Assembly: GCA_964479625.1 (NCBI GenBank)
Contig: CAYZMS010000006.1
Location: forward strand, 62,001-126,000
Length of the DNA: 64,000 nt
From: CAYZMS01 sp964479625
GTDB taxonomy: Bacteria; Bacteroidota; Bacteroidia; Chitinophagales; Saprospiraceae
Direction of reading: 5' to 3'
In this document: piece by piece, positions 19,128-28,169 of the stretch
Position numbering within the stretch: position 1 is the first letter of the stretch
Layout: the number at the start of each line of letters is the position of its first letter
Position numbers and translations under genes: made by a program
The notes under the pieces: model-generated
What the model saw: the letters and a program-made list of their open reading frames with translations, nothing else
Databases searched by the model: none
What the model was told of the DNA's origin: nothing

Positions 19128-19642
19128 TCACCCTGCTAACAAAATCCTTGCCATCCCATTTTTTGACAAGGCCATTCTCCAATCAGACTGGAGCACCTCC
19201 TTTTCATAAAAAGGCTTATCCTTGCTCCAAACCTGAAACCCATAATCCACTTCTCCCTTCCAGGTAAAACCACAGGACCGGGCCAGTAAGAGGCCTGGTT
19301 TATGGTCTGCTTCTATGGGTGCCATGTAACTGGAACAAAGAAGAAGCTAGGGCAATTCCCAAAGACGATGCAATACCCAGCTGGCAACCCCCTTACGCCG
19401 TTCGAGCTTGGCAACGCCAATTAACAACCAGCCCAAGTCATCCTCTGTTTCTACTTCAAAAACCCTGCGTAACGGCCTTCCCGCTGTAGCATCCATGCTT
19501 TCTGACGCGGATTTTCCAAAAGGTAACGTACTTGCTGCTCTACGGGTGGGAATCCACCCAGGCGGCTAAGAAACGCCTCTTCCCTAAACCAATCTTCCAA
19601 AACGGGAATATGCTCCACCCCTACAGGTATAAGTTGAAGCAT
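19128..19642 (-). pseudogene. Decayed GNAT acetyltransferase
   Basis: Reading from 19642 leftwards gives an N-terminal GNAT half (MLQLIPVGVEHIPVLEDWF...REGRYAG) that hits TAG at 19451-19453. Shifting frame at the G/T run near 19458-19467 restores VFEVETEDDLGWLLIGVAKLERRKGVASWVLHRL, containing the acetyl-CoA loop (RRKGVAS, like Q/RxxGxG/A). A second in-frame TAG stands at 19347-19349, after which the same frame continues as PIEADHKPGLLLARSCGFTW, the usual GNAT end (neutral/acidic-DN-..-CGF). So the gene has one frameshift and one stop. The original substrate is unknown. Two lesions make a sequencing error alone less likely. Confidence 0.7.
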
Positions 19643-19713
19643 TCGACGATTTTTTTTAAGGTCTTACACCACTTTTCGTTAAATTTAGCCATCATTCATT
19701 AACGCCTCTGCTA

Positions 19714-22185
19714 ATGCGCACTTTTATTTTTTTACTTTCCCTGATCTTGACCGTTGGTCTAACCGTTCTTTCGAATGTCCACAACCCATTCGGCACCGCT
19801 CTTCCGGCTATGGGTAAATTGCTCAATCCCAAAACCGGCATCTGGACAAATACCATCCCTGATGACAAGGTAGACCTCAACTGGGTAAAACTAAGGGGTA
19901 TGCAGGAGCCGGTAAAGGTCGTTGTAGACAGCCGCATGACTCCTCATATTTTTGCCCAGTCCTTGAATGATGCTGCGGTAGCACAAGGCTATATTACGGC
20001 CAAATACCGCTTGTGGCAGATGGACATGTCCACGCGCGCAGTTAGTGGTCGCCTTTCTGAAATCCTGGGTGAACGCACCTTATCCCATGACCTAAACCAG
20101 CGTAGAAGGGGGCTGGTCGCCGCTGCAGAAAACACCCTCGCTACCTGGGAAACAAGGCAGGACGAACATGCCCTCATCGAAGCCTACACCCTGGGAGTAA
20201 ACCAATATATCGAAAAATTGAAGCCGGGAGAGGAACCACTGGAATTTAAATTACTAGGGTATCAGCCCGAACCCTGGACCAATCTCAAAACTGCCCTGAT
20301 GTTAAAAAGTATGGCAGAAACACTTAGTGGCAGACATCACGACCTTGCCAACACCAATACCCGAGCCATACTGGGAGACAGCCTTTTTCAGGACCTGTTC
20401 CCGGAACACAACCCGGAACAATCCCCGGTAATCCCGACTGCACAGGAGGCATTCAAAGCTGAGCCACCGACTGTCGACACCTTACCCTTGCTCCCTTTAC
20501 CTTCAGAAAGTATTGGCGGGATCGTTCCCCCGGGGAGTTTGCCTGACCTCCCTGAATTTATCGGCTCCAATAATTGGGCAGTTGGGCCCTCCAAAACGCT
20601 TAATGGCAACCCCATACTTTGCAATGACCCACATCTTGGGCTCAGCCTTCCCAGTGTCTGGTTCGAGATTCAGATCCATACGCCTGAATGCAATGCTTAT
20701 GGCGTAAGCCTTCCAGGAACTCCGGGAATTGCCATTGGCTTCAATGAAAATATAGCCTGGGGGCTCACCAATGTGGGGCAGGATGTGCTGGACTGGTATC
20801 AGCTAAAATGGGTGGACGACAAAAAAACCGCTTACTATCTGGATGGGTCCCCCAGACAAGTCGACATAAAAATAGAAGAGGTGAATATTCGTGGGCGTAG
20901 AAAGCCACTTCGGGATTCTATAAAATACACCGTGTGGGGTCCGGTCCCCTTTGCTGCTGATAGCGCTTCTCCCTACCAGGATATGGCTATGCGCTGGCTG
21001 GCCCTGGAAAAACCGACCCAACGGGAATTTTACGAACTGGGCACTTTTCTCAGACTTATGCAGGCCGAAGGCCTTGAGGATTATAAAAAAGCCCTTACCG
21101 GCTATGACAACCCCGCGCAAAACTTCGCCTTCGCTTCCAGGGAAGGGGATATCGCCATCACTGTAAATGGGAAATTTCCAGAAAAAGCCGACCAACAGGG
21201 CCGGTTTATTCAGGACGGCTCTCTTTCGAGTTCGAATTGGAAAGGCTTTATTCCCCGAAGTAAGATCCCTCAAATGGTCAATCCCGAGCGGGGCTTTATT
21301 GCATCCGCGAATCAACGCTCTACCAGTCCTGATTATCCCTATTACTACAATGGCTCGTTTGATGATTACCGGGGACGCTACATTAACCGACGCCTGGAGG
21401 CCCTATCGGATATTACCATCGAAGACATGATCAAGCTTCAAACCAGCTCCTACAGTATTGAAGCGGAGGAAGCTCTACCGGCCCTTACTGCACTCCTGGA
21501 TTCCTTCCAACTGGCTCCGGATGAAGCACGGCATCTGGAAGAACTAAAAGCCTGGGATTTTCAATTTACCGCTAACCTGAAAGCCCCCACCCTCTACGAG
21601 TTGTTTATGGACTCCCTCTATGCTTTGAGCTTTGATGAATTTTATGCAGCAAGAGATAGCATGGAAGTGCGCTTCCCGGAAACCTGGCGCTTTATTCAAC
21701 TACTTGAAACAGCTCCCACTCATCCAATTTTTGATCAACGCAATACCCCTGAAGTAGAACAAGCTCCCGACTTAGTGAAATCGGCATTTTCTGCCGCCGT
21801 CAAAAGGCTAAAGGAATTAGGGGAAAACAAGGAAGCAGACTGGGGCAAATTCAATGGAGCGCGAATAATGCACCTGGCCCGCATCCCTTCTCTCAGCAGG
21901 GGAGAGGTCTTCACAAACGGCTTTCACAATGCCCCAAATGCCGTCAGCAAAGGACATGGTCCCTCCTGGAGAATGATCGTCGAGCTGGGTCAGGAAGTGA
22001 AAGCTTACGGTATTTACCCCGGCGGGCAGTCTGGTAACCCGGCCAGTAAATACTATGACAACATGATCGAAACATGGGCTAAGGGGGAGTACGACGAACT
22101 GTACTTTATGAAAAATGAAACCGACCTGGATTTTACTCCTTTATACAAACTGACCCTTGATCCAAAAATTGTAAAATCTAACTAG
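19714..22185 (+). CDS. Penicillin acylase family Ntn-hydrolase
   Basis: An 823-residue periplasmic amidohydrolase precursor. A signal-like segment (MRTFIFLLSLILTVGLTVL) precedes an alpha-subunit region, a linker and the beta-subunit whose new N-terminal Ser nucleophile should be Ser285 in IGSNNWAVGPS, freed by autocleavage. The alpha part carries VDSRMTPHIFAQ and AAVAQGYITAKYRLWQMD; the beta part shows NDPHLGLSLPSVWFE, GTPGIAIGFNENIAWGLTN and the C-terminal GQSGNPASKYYDN. The family includes penicillin acylases, homoserine-lactone acylases and other amide hydrolases. The substrate cannot be read here. Next gene follows 2 bases after the stop. Confidence 0.93.
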   Translation: MRTFIFLLSLILTVGLTVLSNVHNPFGTALPAMGKLLNPKTGIWTNTIPDDKVDLNWVKLRGMQEPVKVVVDSRMTPHIFAQSLNDAAVAQGYITAKYRLWQMDMSTRAVSGRLSEILGERTLSHDLNQRRRGLVAAAENTLATWETRQDEHALIEAYTLGVNQYIEKLKPGEEPLEFKLLGYQPEPWTNLKTALMLKSMAETLSGRHHDLANTNTRAILGDSLFQDLFPEHNPEQSPVIPTAQEAFKAEPPTVDTLPLLPLPSESIGGIVPPGSLPDLPEFIGSNNWAVGPSKTLNGNPILCNDPHLGLSLPSVWFEIQIHTPECNAYGVSLPGTPGIAIGFNENIAWGLTNVGQDVLDWYQLKWVDDKKTAYYLDGSPRQVDIKIEEVNIRGRRKPLRDSIKYTVWGPVPFAADSASPYQDMAMRWLALEKPTQREFYELGTFLRLMQAEGLEDYKKALTGYDNPAQNFAFASREGDIAITVNGKFPEKADQQGRFIQDGSLSSSNWKGFIPRSKIPQMVNPERGFIASANQRSTSPDYPYYYNGSFDDYRGRYINRRLEALSDITIEDMIKLQTSSYSIEAEEALPALTALLDSFQLAPDEARHLEELKAWDFQFTANLKAPTLYELFMDSLYALSFDEFYAARDSMEVRFPETWRFIQLLETAPTHPIFDQRNTPEVEQAPDLVKSAFSAAVKRLKELGENKEADWGKFNGARIMHLARIPSLSRGEVFTNGFHNAPNAVSKGHGPSWRMIVELGQEVKAYGIYPGGQSGNPASKYYDNMIETWAKGEYDELYFMKNETDLDFTPLYKLTLDPKIVKSN

Positions 22186-22187
22186 AT

Positions 22188-22574
22188 ATGAATTTTCGCC
22201 TTATACTACAATTGATACTCATTGGTCTGATAGCCTGGTTTGGTACCCCTTATTTGCAATGGTGGGGAATTATTCCCCTTGCTGCAGTTATTGGCTTTCT
22301 CGTTAACAGCAAAGGCTGGGTCGCCTGGCTGGCCGGCTTCCTAGGAGTATTCATCGTCTGGCTTATCCAGATCTGGCTGGCTTCAGCTGCAAATGATCAC
22401 CTTTTAGCCAATAAGACCGGAGCGCTTATCGGCGGACTGAGCGGGATCAGCTTAATCCTCATCTCGGCCACCTTCGGCGGATTGCTCGCAGGTTTGGGTA
22501 CCCTTACCGGACAAAGTTTTCGAAGAATGCTGAAAAAGCCAGCCACTAAGGCTGAACAGTCAGCGGCAGCATAA
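22188..22574 (+). CDS. Small integral membrane protein
   Basis: A 128-residue protein with about four hydrophobic segments (LILQLILIGLIAWFG, WWGIIPLAAVIGFLV, WLAGFLGVFIVWLIQIW, GISLILISATFGGLLAGLG) and a basic Ala-rich tail. No family is recognised. It begins 2 bases after the acylase stop, so it is likely co-expressed with it, and its gene faces the convergent regulator gene. Confidence 0.75.
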   Translation: MNFRLILQLILIGLIAWFGTPYLQWWGIIPLAAVIGFLVNSKGWVAWLAGFLGVFIVWLIQIWLASAANDHLLANKTGALIGGLSGISLILISATFGGLLAGLGTLTGQSFRRMLKKPATKAEQSAAA

Positions 22575-22597
22575 CAAGCTTTTCATCGGAGGGGGTA

Positions 22598-24091
22598 TCA
22601 GCCTTGAGTATTCAACCGCTCCATAGCCTCCTGCTGAGCCTCCAGTTGTCGCTTCGCTTCTATAACTACCGGAGCCGCCGCCCTGGCTTCACAATCTGTA
22701 ATGCCACAGCGCTCACAGGTGGTATGCACCAACCGGGTGGGAAGCTTGGGGTCATCCAGGAAGCGGAAGGTTTTTTTAAGCGCATCATTGATCAACAAGC
22801 CCACCGTAACGCTTACCGGTAGTTCTGAGAAAAGGGTATCCGTTTTGGCGATGGATAAGCAAAAGTAGCGGTTAGGGGTTTCCCAATAACTCGAAATCTG
22901 GGCATCCACCAGTGGAATGGTCCGGCCTTTTAAACGTCCTTCTGCTTGAAGCCTTTTTATGATATTGACCGATACCCACCGCCTGCAATAATGCTCATTG
23001 GCCTCGTTGGCATAAGGGTGGTGAAGCCGGGATAAGTGCAACTCCTTGGTCATTCGAAAATGTTTAAGATCTTTCTCACCGGCCAGGCGAATGAAAAAAA
23101 GATCCCTTGCTTCCATATGATGGGGCAACAAATTGGTCAGGCGTTGCAGTAACATCTCCGGTGTCACCTCATAGCGATCCAGCAAGGCTCCAAAGCGTTC
23201 GGGCTGCCAGGTTTCCAGAGCTGCCAGAGCCCGTACATCTTCCACCAGGCTATCCTCATCCATTAACAGGGCCACAGCCCAATAACTCGCTTTAAAGTGG
23301 TTCAATAGTTTATCGAAAGAGTTCACTTCTTCGATCCGGGTCAGGTATGGACGTGGCTTTAGTTCAAGATACTGGAAGGCAAGTTCCCGGCCAATCAGAA
23401 AATTTTCCTGGGCGACCTGGAGCCCTGCCTTGAGCATTAATACCTTTGGTTTGGAGGCAAAAAAGGACCTGCTCCTGTTTAGGGGAGGTTCCCCTTCCAG
23501 CGCCGTTCGATCGATCCGGATACCAAACACTTCTTTCAGCAGGGTTTCGAGCAGCGCATTGGAAACCGGTGGCTTTGAGCACATTCCATACTCCTTTCGA
23601 AAGGCCCTTACGGATTGCTCGAGTTCGACAAAGTAATTATCGAACATATCCTGGTAAGATCGCAAGGCTGCCTGGTATAAATGCTCCCGCTGCATCTGAT
23701 AGGAACGGGTTATTTTCGAAAGGGTTCCAACAAAGGCATTTACTTTGTCCGGAGTATTATTGAGCAGTTCAAATACCTTTTCGGCACTTATCCCGAATAA
23801 CTCAAGAGGGAATTCCTTCAAAAATTCAGATTGCAGCAGATCAAGGACCGGTTGTAATTTTTTGGAAGCACGGGTAGAGACCAACTCGTCATAGTCTACT
23901 CCAAAAGCTTCTCCCAGGGCAGCGATCTTGTCTACCTTCGGATATTTACGCCCCTTTTCAATATCGTGTAAATACGAGGTCGATAAGCCCGTCTTTTGTG
24001 CCAACTGCTGATAGGAAAGGCCCCGCTGCTTCCGCAGGTATTTCACCTTGAAACCAAAAATCATCTTTATCGTATCCTGTCCACTCATCAT
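22598..24091 (-). CDS. ScfR/RamB-like short-chain fatty acyl regulator (XRE HTH, IrrE-like middle, DUF2083 end)
   Basis: A 497-residue transcription regulator. Residues about 10-65 are an XRE-type helix-turn-helix (VKYLRKQRGLSYQQLAQKTGL...YLHDIEKGRKYP). The middle resembles the IrrE-N/ImmA-like region but no HEXXH is present. The C-terminal part has the clustered cysteines HTTCERCGITDCEARAAAPV typical of DUF2083 regulators such as RamB and ScfR, which sense acyl-CoA-type metabolites and control glyoxylate-shunt or propionate genes. It is divergent from aceB-aceA, which are the expected targets. The start is the first of three Met codons; the Met at codon 2 or 10 is possible. Confidence 0.85.
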   Translation of the reverse strand: MMSGQDTIKMIFGFKVKYLRKQRGLSYQQLAQKTGLSTSYLHDIEKGRKYPKVDKIAALGEAFGVDYDELVSTRASKKLQPVLDLLQSEFLKEFPLELFGISAEKVFELLNNTPDKVNAFVGTLSKITRSYQMQREHLYQAALRSYQDMFDNYFVELEQSVRAFRKEYGMCSKPPVSNALLETLLKEVFGIRIDRTALEGEPPLNRSRSFFASKPKVLMLKAGLQVAQENFLIGRELAFQYLELKPRPYLTRIEEVNSFDKLLNHFKASYWAVALLMDEDSLVEDVRALAALETWQPERFGALLDRYEVTPEMLLQRLTNLLPHHMEARDLFFIRLAGEKDLKHFRMTKELHLSRLHHPYANEANEHYCRRWVSVNIIKRLQAEGRLKGRTIPLVDAQISSYWETPNRYFCLSIAKTDTLFSELPVSVTVGLLINDALKKTFRFLDDPKLPTRLVHTTCERCGITDCEARAAAPVVIEAKRQLEAQQEAMERLNTQG

Positions 24092-24432
24092 ATAGCTTGA
24101 TTTTTCAACCGATGCGTTCTCTTGCCGCGAAGGAGCTAAATGCGCCCACCTTCCTTTTGGAATACTTAGTCAAGGGTTTGCATTGCTCCCTGGCCTTCGT
24201 AAAACAGCTCCCTTTTTCATCATCCTTTGAGAGCACCTTTAGGCCTGCAATCCACTAAAGGGACCGCAGCGTTAACCACAAGACCAAAAGCCCAATATAG
24301 CCCGATTAGGATTTTTAAGCCATCGTAAATGTAATATTTAAAACCGCAAAAGTGGAAAAAATCATTTTAGAGGAATTTCCGCTAACAGAGGAAATTAACT
24401 AATTTGCGTAAAAATCACAAAATCGTTTTCTT
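24092..24432. promoter_or_regulatory. Divergent control region between the ScfR/RamB-like gene and aceB
   Basis: A 341-base spacer with divergent genes on both sides. On the aceB side are two AGAGGAA direct repeats 18 bases apart (24369-24375 and 24387-24393) and an inverted pair CGCAAA (24345-24350) / TTTGCG (24403-24408). RamB-type proteins bind A/T-rich TTTGCAAA-like sites, so the inverted pair is a candidate operator half-site pair. I see no open frame of note in it. The binding is inferred. Confidence 0.45.
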
Positions 24433-26046
24433 ATGTCCACTTCCACTATAGACCGTTACCCAACCATTGAAGGAATACAGATCAAGGGCAGCTTCCGCCA
24501 TTCTTACGCCGAGGTATTAACCCCCGGGGCCCTGACCTTTTTGAGGGAGTTGCACAGGCAATTTAATGATCGCCGTAAAGGCCTGCTGCTGGAAAGGGAG
24601 CGCGTACAAGACAGCCTTGATAAAGGCGTATTGCCTGATTTTTTCTCGGAGACTAAAGCCATTCGGGAAAAAGACTGGGAAGTAGCCCCTATTCCTGCTG
24701 ACCTACTCGATCGAAGGGTGGAGATAACGGGACCTGTTGAACGGAAAATGATCATCAACGCCCTCAATTCCGGCGCCAAAGTCTTCATGGCTGATTTTGA
24801 AGACAGTAATAGCCCTAATTGGGATAACTGCATGCAGGGACAGGTCAACTTACGAGATGCAGTGGACCGAACCATCACTTTCGAAAATGTTGAAAAGGGC
24901 AAAACCTACAAGTTGAATCCTCGGGTAGCTACGCTCATGATTCGCCCTCGCGCCTGGCACCTGAACGAAAAACACCTTTTATGTGATGGCGTCCCCATGA
25001 GCGGTAGTTTGGTAGACTTTGGCTTATTCTTCTTTCATAATGCAAAGACCCTGTTGGCCCAGGGTTCAGGGCCCTATTTCTACCTGCCCAAGCTGGAACA
25101 TTATCTGGAAGCCCGACTTTGGAACGATGTTTTCGTTTTTGCCCAGGTCTCCCTGGGGATACCACAAGGCACGATCAAGGCCACCGTATTGATCGAAACC
25201 ATATTAGCGTCCTTTCAATTAAACGAGATTCTTTTTGAACTAAAAGACCATTCCGCCGGATTGAATTGCGGGCGCTGGGACTATGTTTTCTCCTTTATCA
25301 AGCGCTTTCGAAATCAACCTGGCTTTGTTATGCCGGATCGCGCTCAGATCACCATGACCGTTCCCTTCATGAAGGCATACAGCCAACTGGTGATCCAGAC
25401 CTGCCATCGTCGTGGGGTACATGCCATGGGCGGCATGGCAGCCCAGATCCCTATTAAACAGGACATGGAGGCCAACCAGCGTGCCATAGAAAAGGTAAGT
25501 GCTGATAAACTACGCGAAGTCCGGGAAGGTCACGACGGCACCTGGGTCGCTCATCCCGGTCTTGTTCCTGTAGCCCTGGACGTTTTCGACCGGCATATGC
25601 CGGAGGCTAACCAGATCAGCAATAAACGAACGGACATCAAGGTGGCCGCAGCTGACCTGATTGAACCGCCTAAAGGTAATATTACGGAGGCCGGGCTCCG
25701 CTTGAATATCAATGTGGGCATTCTGTATATCGAAAGCTGGCTCCGAGGCAATGGGGCGGCGGCTCTTTACCACCTGATGGAAGATGCGGCAACTGCCGAG
25801 ATTTCCCGGACCCAGGTTTGGCAGTGGATCAAAGCGGGGGCTCCACTCGAAGATGGCAGAAAGATCACTTATGAATTATACCAGACAATACTTCCCGAGG
25901 AACTGGAGAAAATAAAAGCCTATGTGGGACCCGAACAGTTTGCCAACGGCCGCTTTGAAGCAGCCACTGCTCTTTTTGATCAACTGGTGAAAGAGTCGGA
26001 ATTCATCGAATTCCTGACCCTCCCAGCCTATGAAGTGATCGCTTGA
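24433..26046 (+). CDS. aceB: Malate synthase A
   Basis: A 537-residue enzyme of the glyoxylate shunt: acetyl-CoA plus glyoxylate gives malate and CoA. The malate synthase signature KDHSAGLNCGRWDY is present. FMADFEDSNSPNWDN, RPRAWHLNEKH and GTIKATVLIET add further conserved parts, and the C-terminal TIM-barrel cap region contains MEDAATAEISRTQVWQW. Length fits the A isoform (about 530, not the 720-residue G form). It is the first gene of the aceB-aceA pair; aceA begins 85 bases later. Confidence 0.97.
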   Translation: MSTSTIDRYPTIEGIQIKGSFRHSYAEVLTPGALTFLRELHRQFNDRRKGLLLERERVQDSLDKGVLPDFFSETKAIREKDWEVAPIPADLLDRRVEITGPVERKMIINALNSGAKVFMADFEDSNSPNWDNCMQGQVNLRDAVDRTITFENVEKGKTYKLNPRVATLMIRPRAWHLNEKHLLCDGVPMSGSLVDFGLFFFHNAKTLLAQGSGPYFYLPKLEHYLEARLWNDVFVFAQVSLGIPQGTIKATVLIETILASFQLNEILFELKDHSAGLNCGRWDYVFSFIKRFRNQPGFVMPDRAQITMTVPFMKAYSQLVIQTCHRRGVHAMGGMAAQIPIKQDMEANQRAIEKVSADKLREVREGHDGTWVAHPGLVPVALDVFDRHMPEANQISNKRTDIKVAAADLIEPPKGNITEAGLRLNINVGILYIESWLRGNGAAALYHLMEDAATAEISRTQVWQWIKAGAPLEDGRKITYELYQTILPEELEKIKAYVGPEQFANGRFEAATALFDQLVKESEFIEFLTLPAYEVIA

Positions 26047-26131
26047 TAGCTGGTTCAGACGACGCAACATGTTCCAGGATGGAAGTAGACGCAGTAAAAA
26101 TAAAATTCGAAAAAATAAAAAATCCAACACC

Positions 26132-27412
26132 ATGCAACAGGAAATCCGCATTCAACAACTCCAAACTGATTGGGACAACAACCCCCGTTGGGAAGGGATC
26201 ACCCGGCCTTACTCTGCTGAGGAGGTAATCAAACTTCGCGGAAGCGTAGAAATTGAGTACACTTTGGCTAAAAATGCTGCAAAAAAGATGTGGCACCGTC
26301 TTAAAACCCAGGATTTTCTGGCCGGACTGGGTGCTTTGACCGGCAACCAGGCCATACAGGAAGTAGCCGCCGGGCTGCAGGCCATTTACCTCTCCGGTTG
26401 GCAGGTAGCCGCCGATGCTAACTTGTCAGGAGAGATGTATCCTGATCAATCCCTTTACCCCGCCAATTCTGTACCAATGGTCGTCAAACGGATCAACAAT
26501 GCACTTATCCGCCGGGATCAAATTCAGTCCGTTTCCGGAAAAGGCGATATCGACTGGATGGTTCCCATTATTGCCGATGCGGAGGCCGGTTTCGGAGGGA
26601 ACCTGAACGCCTTTGAATTGATGAAGGGGATGATCGAAGCAGGTACGGCTGCCGTGCATTTCGAGGATCAGTTGTCTTCTGCAAAAAAATGCGGCCACCT
26701 CGGCGGAAAGGTATTGGTGCCCACCCAGGAAGCTATTAATAAACTGGTAGCTGCCCGCCTGGCTGCTGATGTTTGCGGAACCCCCACCCTTCTGATCGCC
26801 CGTACGGATGCGGATGCTGCAAACCTCTTAACTTCGGACATCGACGAGCGCGACCACAAATTCCTCACCGGAGGGCGCACTAATGAAGGGTTTTTCGAAG
26901 TTAAGGCAGGGCTTGAGCAGGGCATTGACCGTGGACTATCGTATGCGCCATATGCCGACTTGATCTGGTTGGAAACCTCCAACCCGGATCTGGGGCAGGC
27001 CCGTGAATTTGCAGCAGCAATCCATGCTGAATTCCCGGGGAAAATGCTCGCTTACAACTGTTCTCCTAGCTTTAACTGGGCTGCACATCTCGGGGAATCT
27101 GAAATGGAGACCTTCCGGGAAGAACTGGCCGCCATGGGGTATAAGTTCCAGTTTATTACCCTGGCTGGTTTTCACGCGCTGAATACTTCCATGTTCGAAC
27201 TCTCCAAAGCCTATAGGGAGCGGGGGATGGCCGGGTATTCTGCCCTTCAACAACGAGAGTTTGCCCTACAAGACGAAGGCTTCACCGCCATTAAGCACCA
27301 GGCCTTTGTAGGTACCGGGTATTTCGATTTCGTACAGAATACCGTCCAGCAGGGCCAGTCTTCTACCGTAGCCCTGAAGGGTTCTACCGAAGAGGCTCAG
27401 TTCCACCTGTAG
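26132..27412 (+). CDS. aceA: Isocitrate lyase
   Basis: A 426-residue enzyme splitting isocitrate into succinate and glyoxylate. I start at the ATG at 26132 (MQQEIRIQQLQTDW); the open frame upstream to 26069 has a Lys/Asn-rich stretch unlike the family. The catalytic motif is KKCGHLGG at residues 185-192 with Cys187, and the Mg-binding region is PIIADAEAGFGG. It works with aceB in acetate or fatty-acid growth, with the thiolase and acyl-CoA machinery as the likely carbon source. A strong terminator follows it. Confidence 0.97.
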   Translation: MQQEIRIQQLQTDWDNNPRWEGITRPYSAEEVIKLRGSVEIEYTLAKNAAKKMWHRLKTQDFLAGLGALTGNQAIQEVAAGLQAIYLSGWQVAADANLSGEMYPDQSLYPANSVPMVVKRINNALIRRDQIQSVSGKGDIDWMVPIIADAEAGFGGNLNAFELMKGMIEAGTAAVHFEDQLSSAKKCGHLGGKVLVPTQEAINKLVAARLAADVCGTPTLLIARTDADAANLLTSDIDERDHKFLTGGRTNEGFFEVKAGLEQGIDRGLSYAPYADLIWLETSNPDLGQAREFAAAIHAEFPGKMLAYNCSPSFNWAAHLGESEMETFREELAAMGYKFQFITLAGFHALNTSMFELSKAYRERGMAGYSALQQREFALQDEGFTAIKHQAFVGTGYFDFVQNTVQQGQSSTVALKGSTEEAQFHL

Positions 27413-27432
27413 CCCTGAGGATCGTTTTATTT

Positions 27433-27470
27433 TAAAAGGGGACGCACTCATGTGGGTCCCCTTTTATATT
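27433..27470 (+). terminator. Intrinsic terminator of aceB-aceA
   Basis: A 10-bp stem AAAAGGGGAC / GTCCCCTTTT with a 12-base loop, followed by TATATTTTT, starts 21 bases after the aceA stop. The next gene starts 33 bases further on, so its promoter must overlap this region or it depends on read-through. Confidence 0.85.
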
Positions 27471-27503
27471 TTTGCCCCTGTCCAAGTCCAAAAAGCATCC
27501 TAC

Positions 27504-28166
27504 ATGAAAATCAACTCAGAGGGCTATCCCACCCTGGTGGCTTACTTTTCTTTTGTTGCTCTATGCCTGGGAAGTGCAGCCTGGCTATGGCCGGCGGGCT
27601 TGCCCTGGCTTATTGCCGCAGCCCTGTTCGGCAGTTATTATTTCATTCAATTCTTTCGGCAACCAGAGCGCCCTTTAAAGGAAAAACTTGTGGAAGGGGT
27701 CTACAGCCCGGCAGACGGCAAGGTGGTGGTCATCGAAGAAACGGAAGAACCAGAGTGCTTTAAGGACAAACGGCTGAAGATTTCCATTTTCATGTCCGCT
27801 TGGGATGTACACGAAAACCGGGTTCCCATTGACGGTTCCATCAGCTATTACCGTTACCACCCGGGAAGGTACCTGGTGGCCTGGCACCCCAAATCTTCAA
27901 CAGATAACGAGCACAACACCATCGTGATAAAATCAACGGCCGGCCCCAGCATTTTGCTACGCCAGATTGCGGGCGCAGTGGCCCGACGCATCGTATTCTA
28001 CCATCAGGAAGGTAAACAGGTAGCTCAAGGAGAATCATTGGGCTTCATCAAATTCGGCTCCAGAATGGATGTCTTCCTTCCTTTAAATGCTGAACTCCAG
28101 GTGAAAAAAGGAGAAAAATTAAAGGCCAACAGGGATTTGATCGCTCTATTAAGACCCGAAACTTAA
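27504..28166 (+). CDS. psd: Phosphatidylserine decarboxylase proenzyme
   Basis: A 220-residue protein from the ATG at 27504 (MKINSEGYPTLVAYFS); the upstream open frame is part of the terminator region. Two hydrophobic segments (VAYFSFVALCLGSAAW and LPWLIAAALFGSYYF) anchor it in the membrane. The self-cleavage site that makes the pyruvoyl group is the Gly-Ser in FIKFGSRMDVFLP (Ser186), giving a large beta and a small alpha chain. It converts phosphatidylserine to phosphatidylethanolamine. The short (about 220) type is standard in Bacteroidota. Confidence 0.93.
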   Translation: MKINSEGYPTLVAYFSFVALCLGSAAWLWPAGLPWLIAAALFGSYYFIQFFRQPERPLKEKLVEGVYSPADGKVVVIEETEEPECFKDKRLKISIFMSAWDVHENRVPIDGSISYYRYHPGRYLVAWHPKSSTDNEHNTIVIKSTAGPSILLRQIAGAVARRIVFYHQEGKQVAQGESLGFIKFGSRMDVFLPLNAELQVKKGEKLKANRDLIALLRPET

Positions 28167-28169
28167 AAA

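Noticed and set aside
18792..19209. Two overlapping open frames upstream of rpoD
   Set aside because: They overlap each other on opposite strands and neither has a family signature.
20803..21315. A 170-codon minus-strand frame inside the penicillin-acylase gene
   Set aside because: It is antisense to a strong coding sequence with a known family and conserved motifs.
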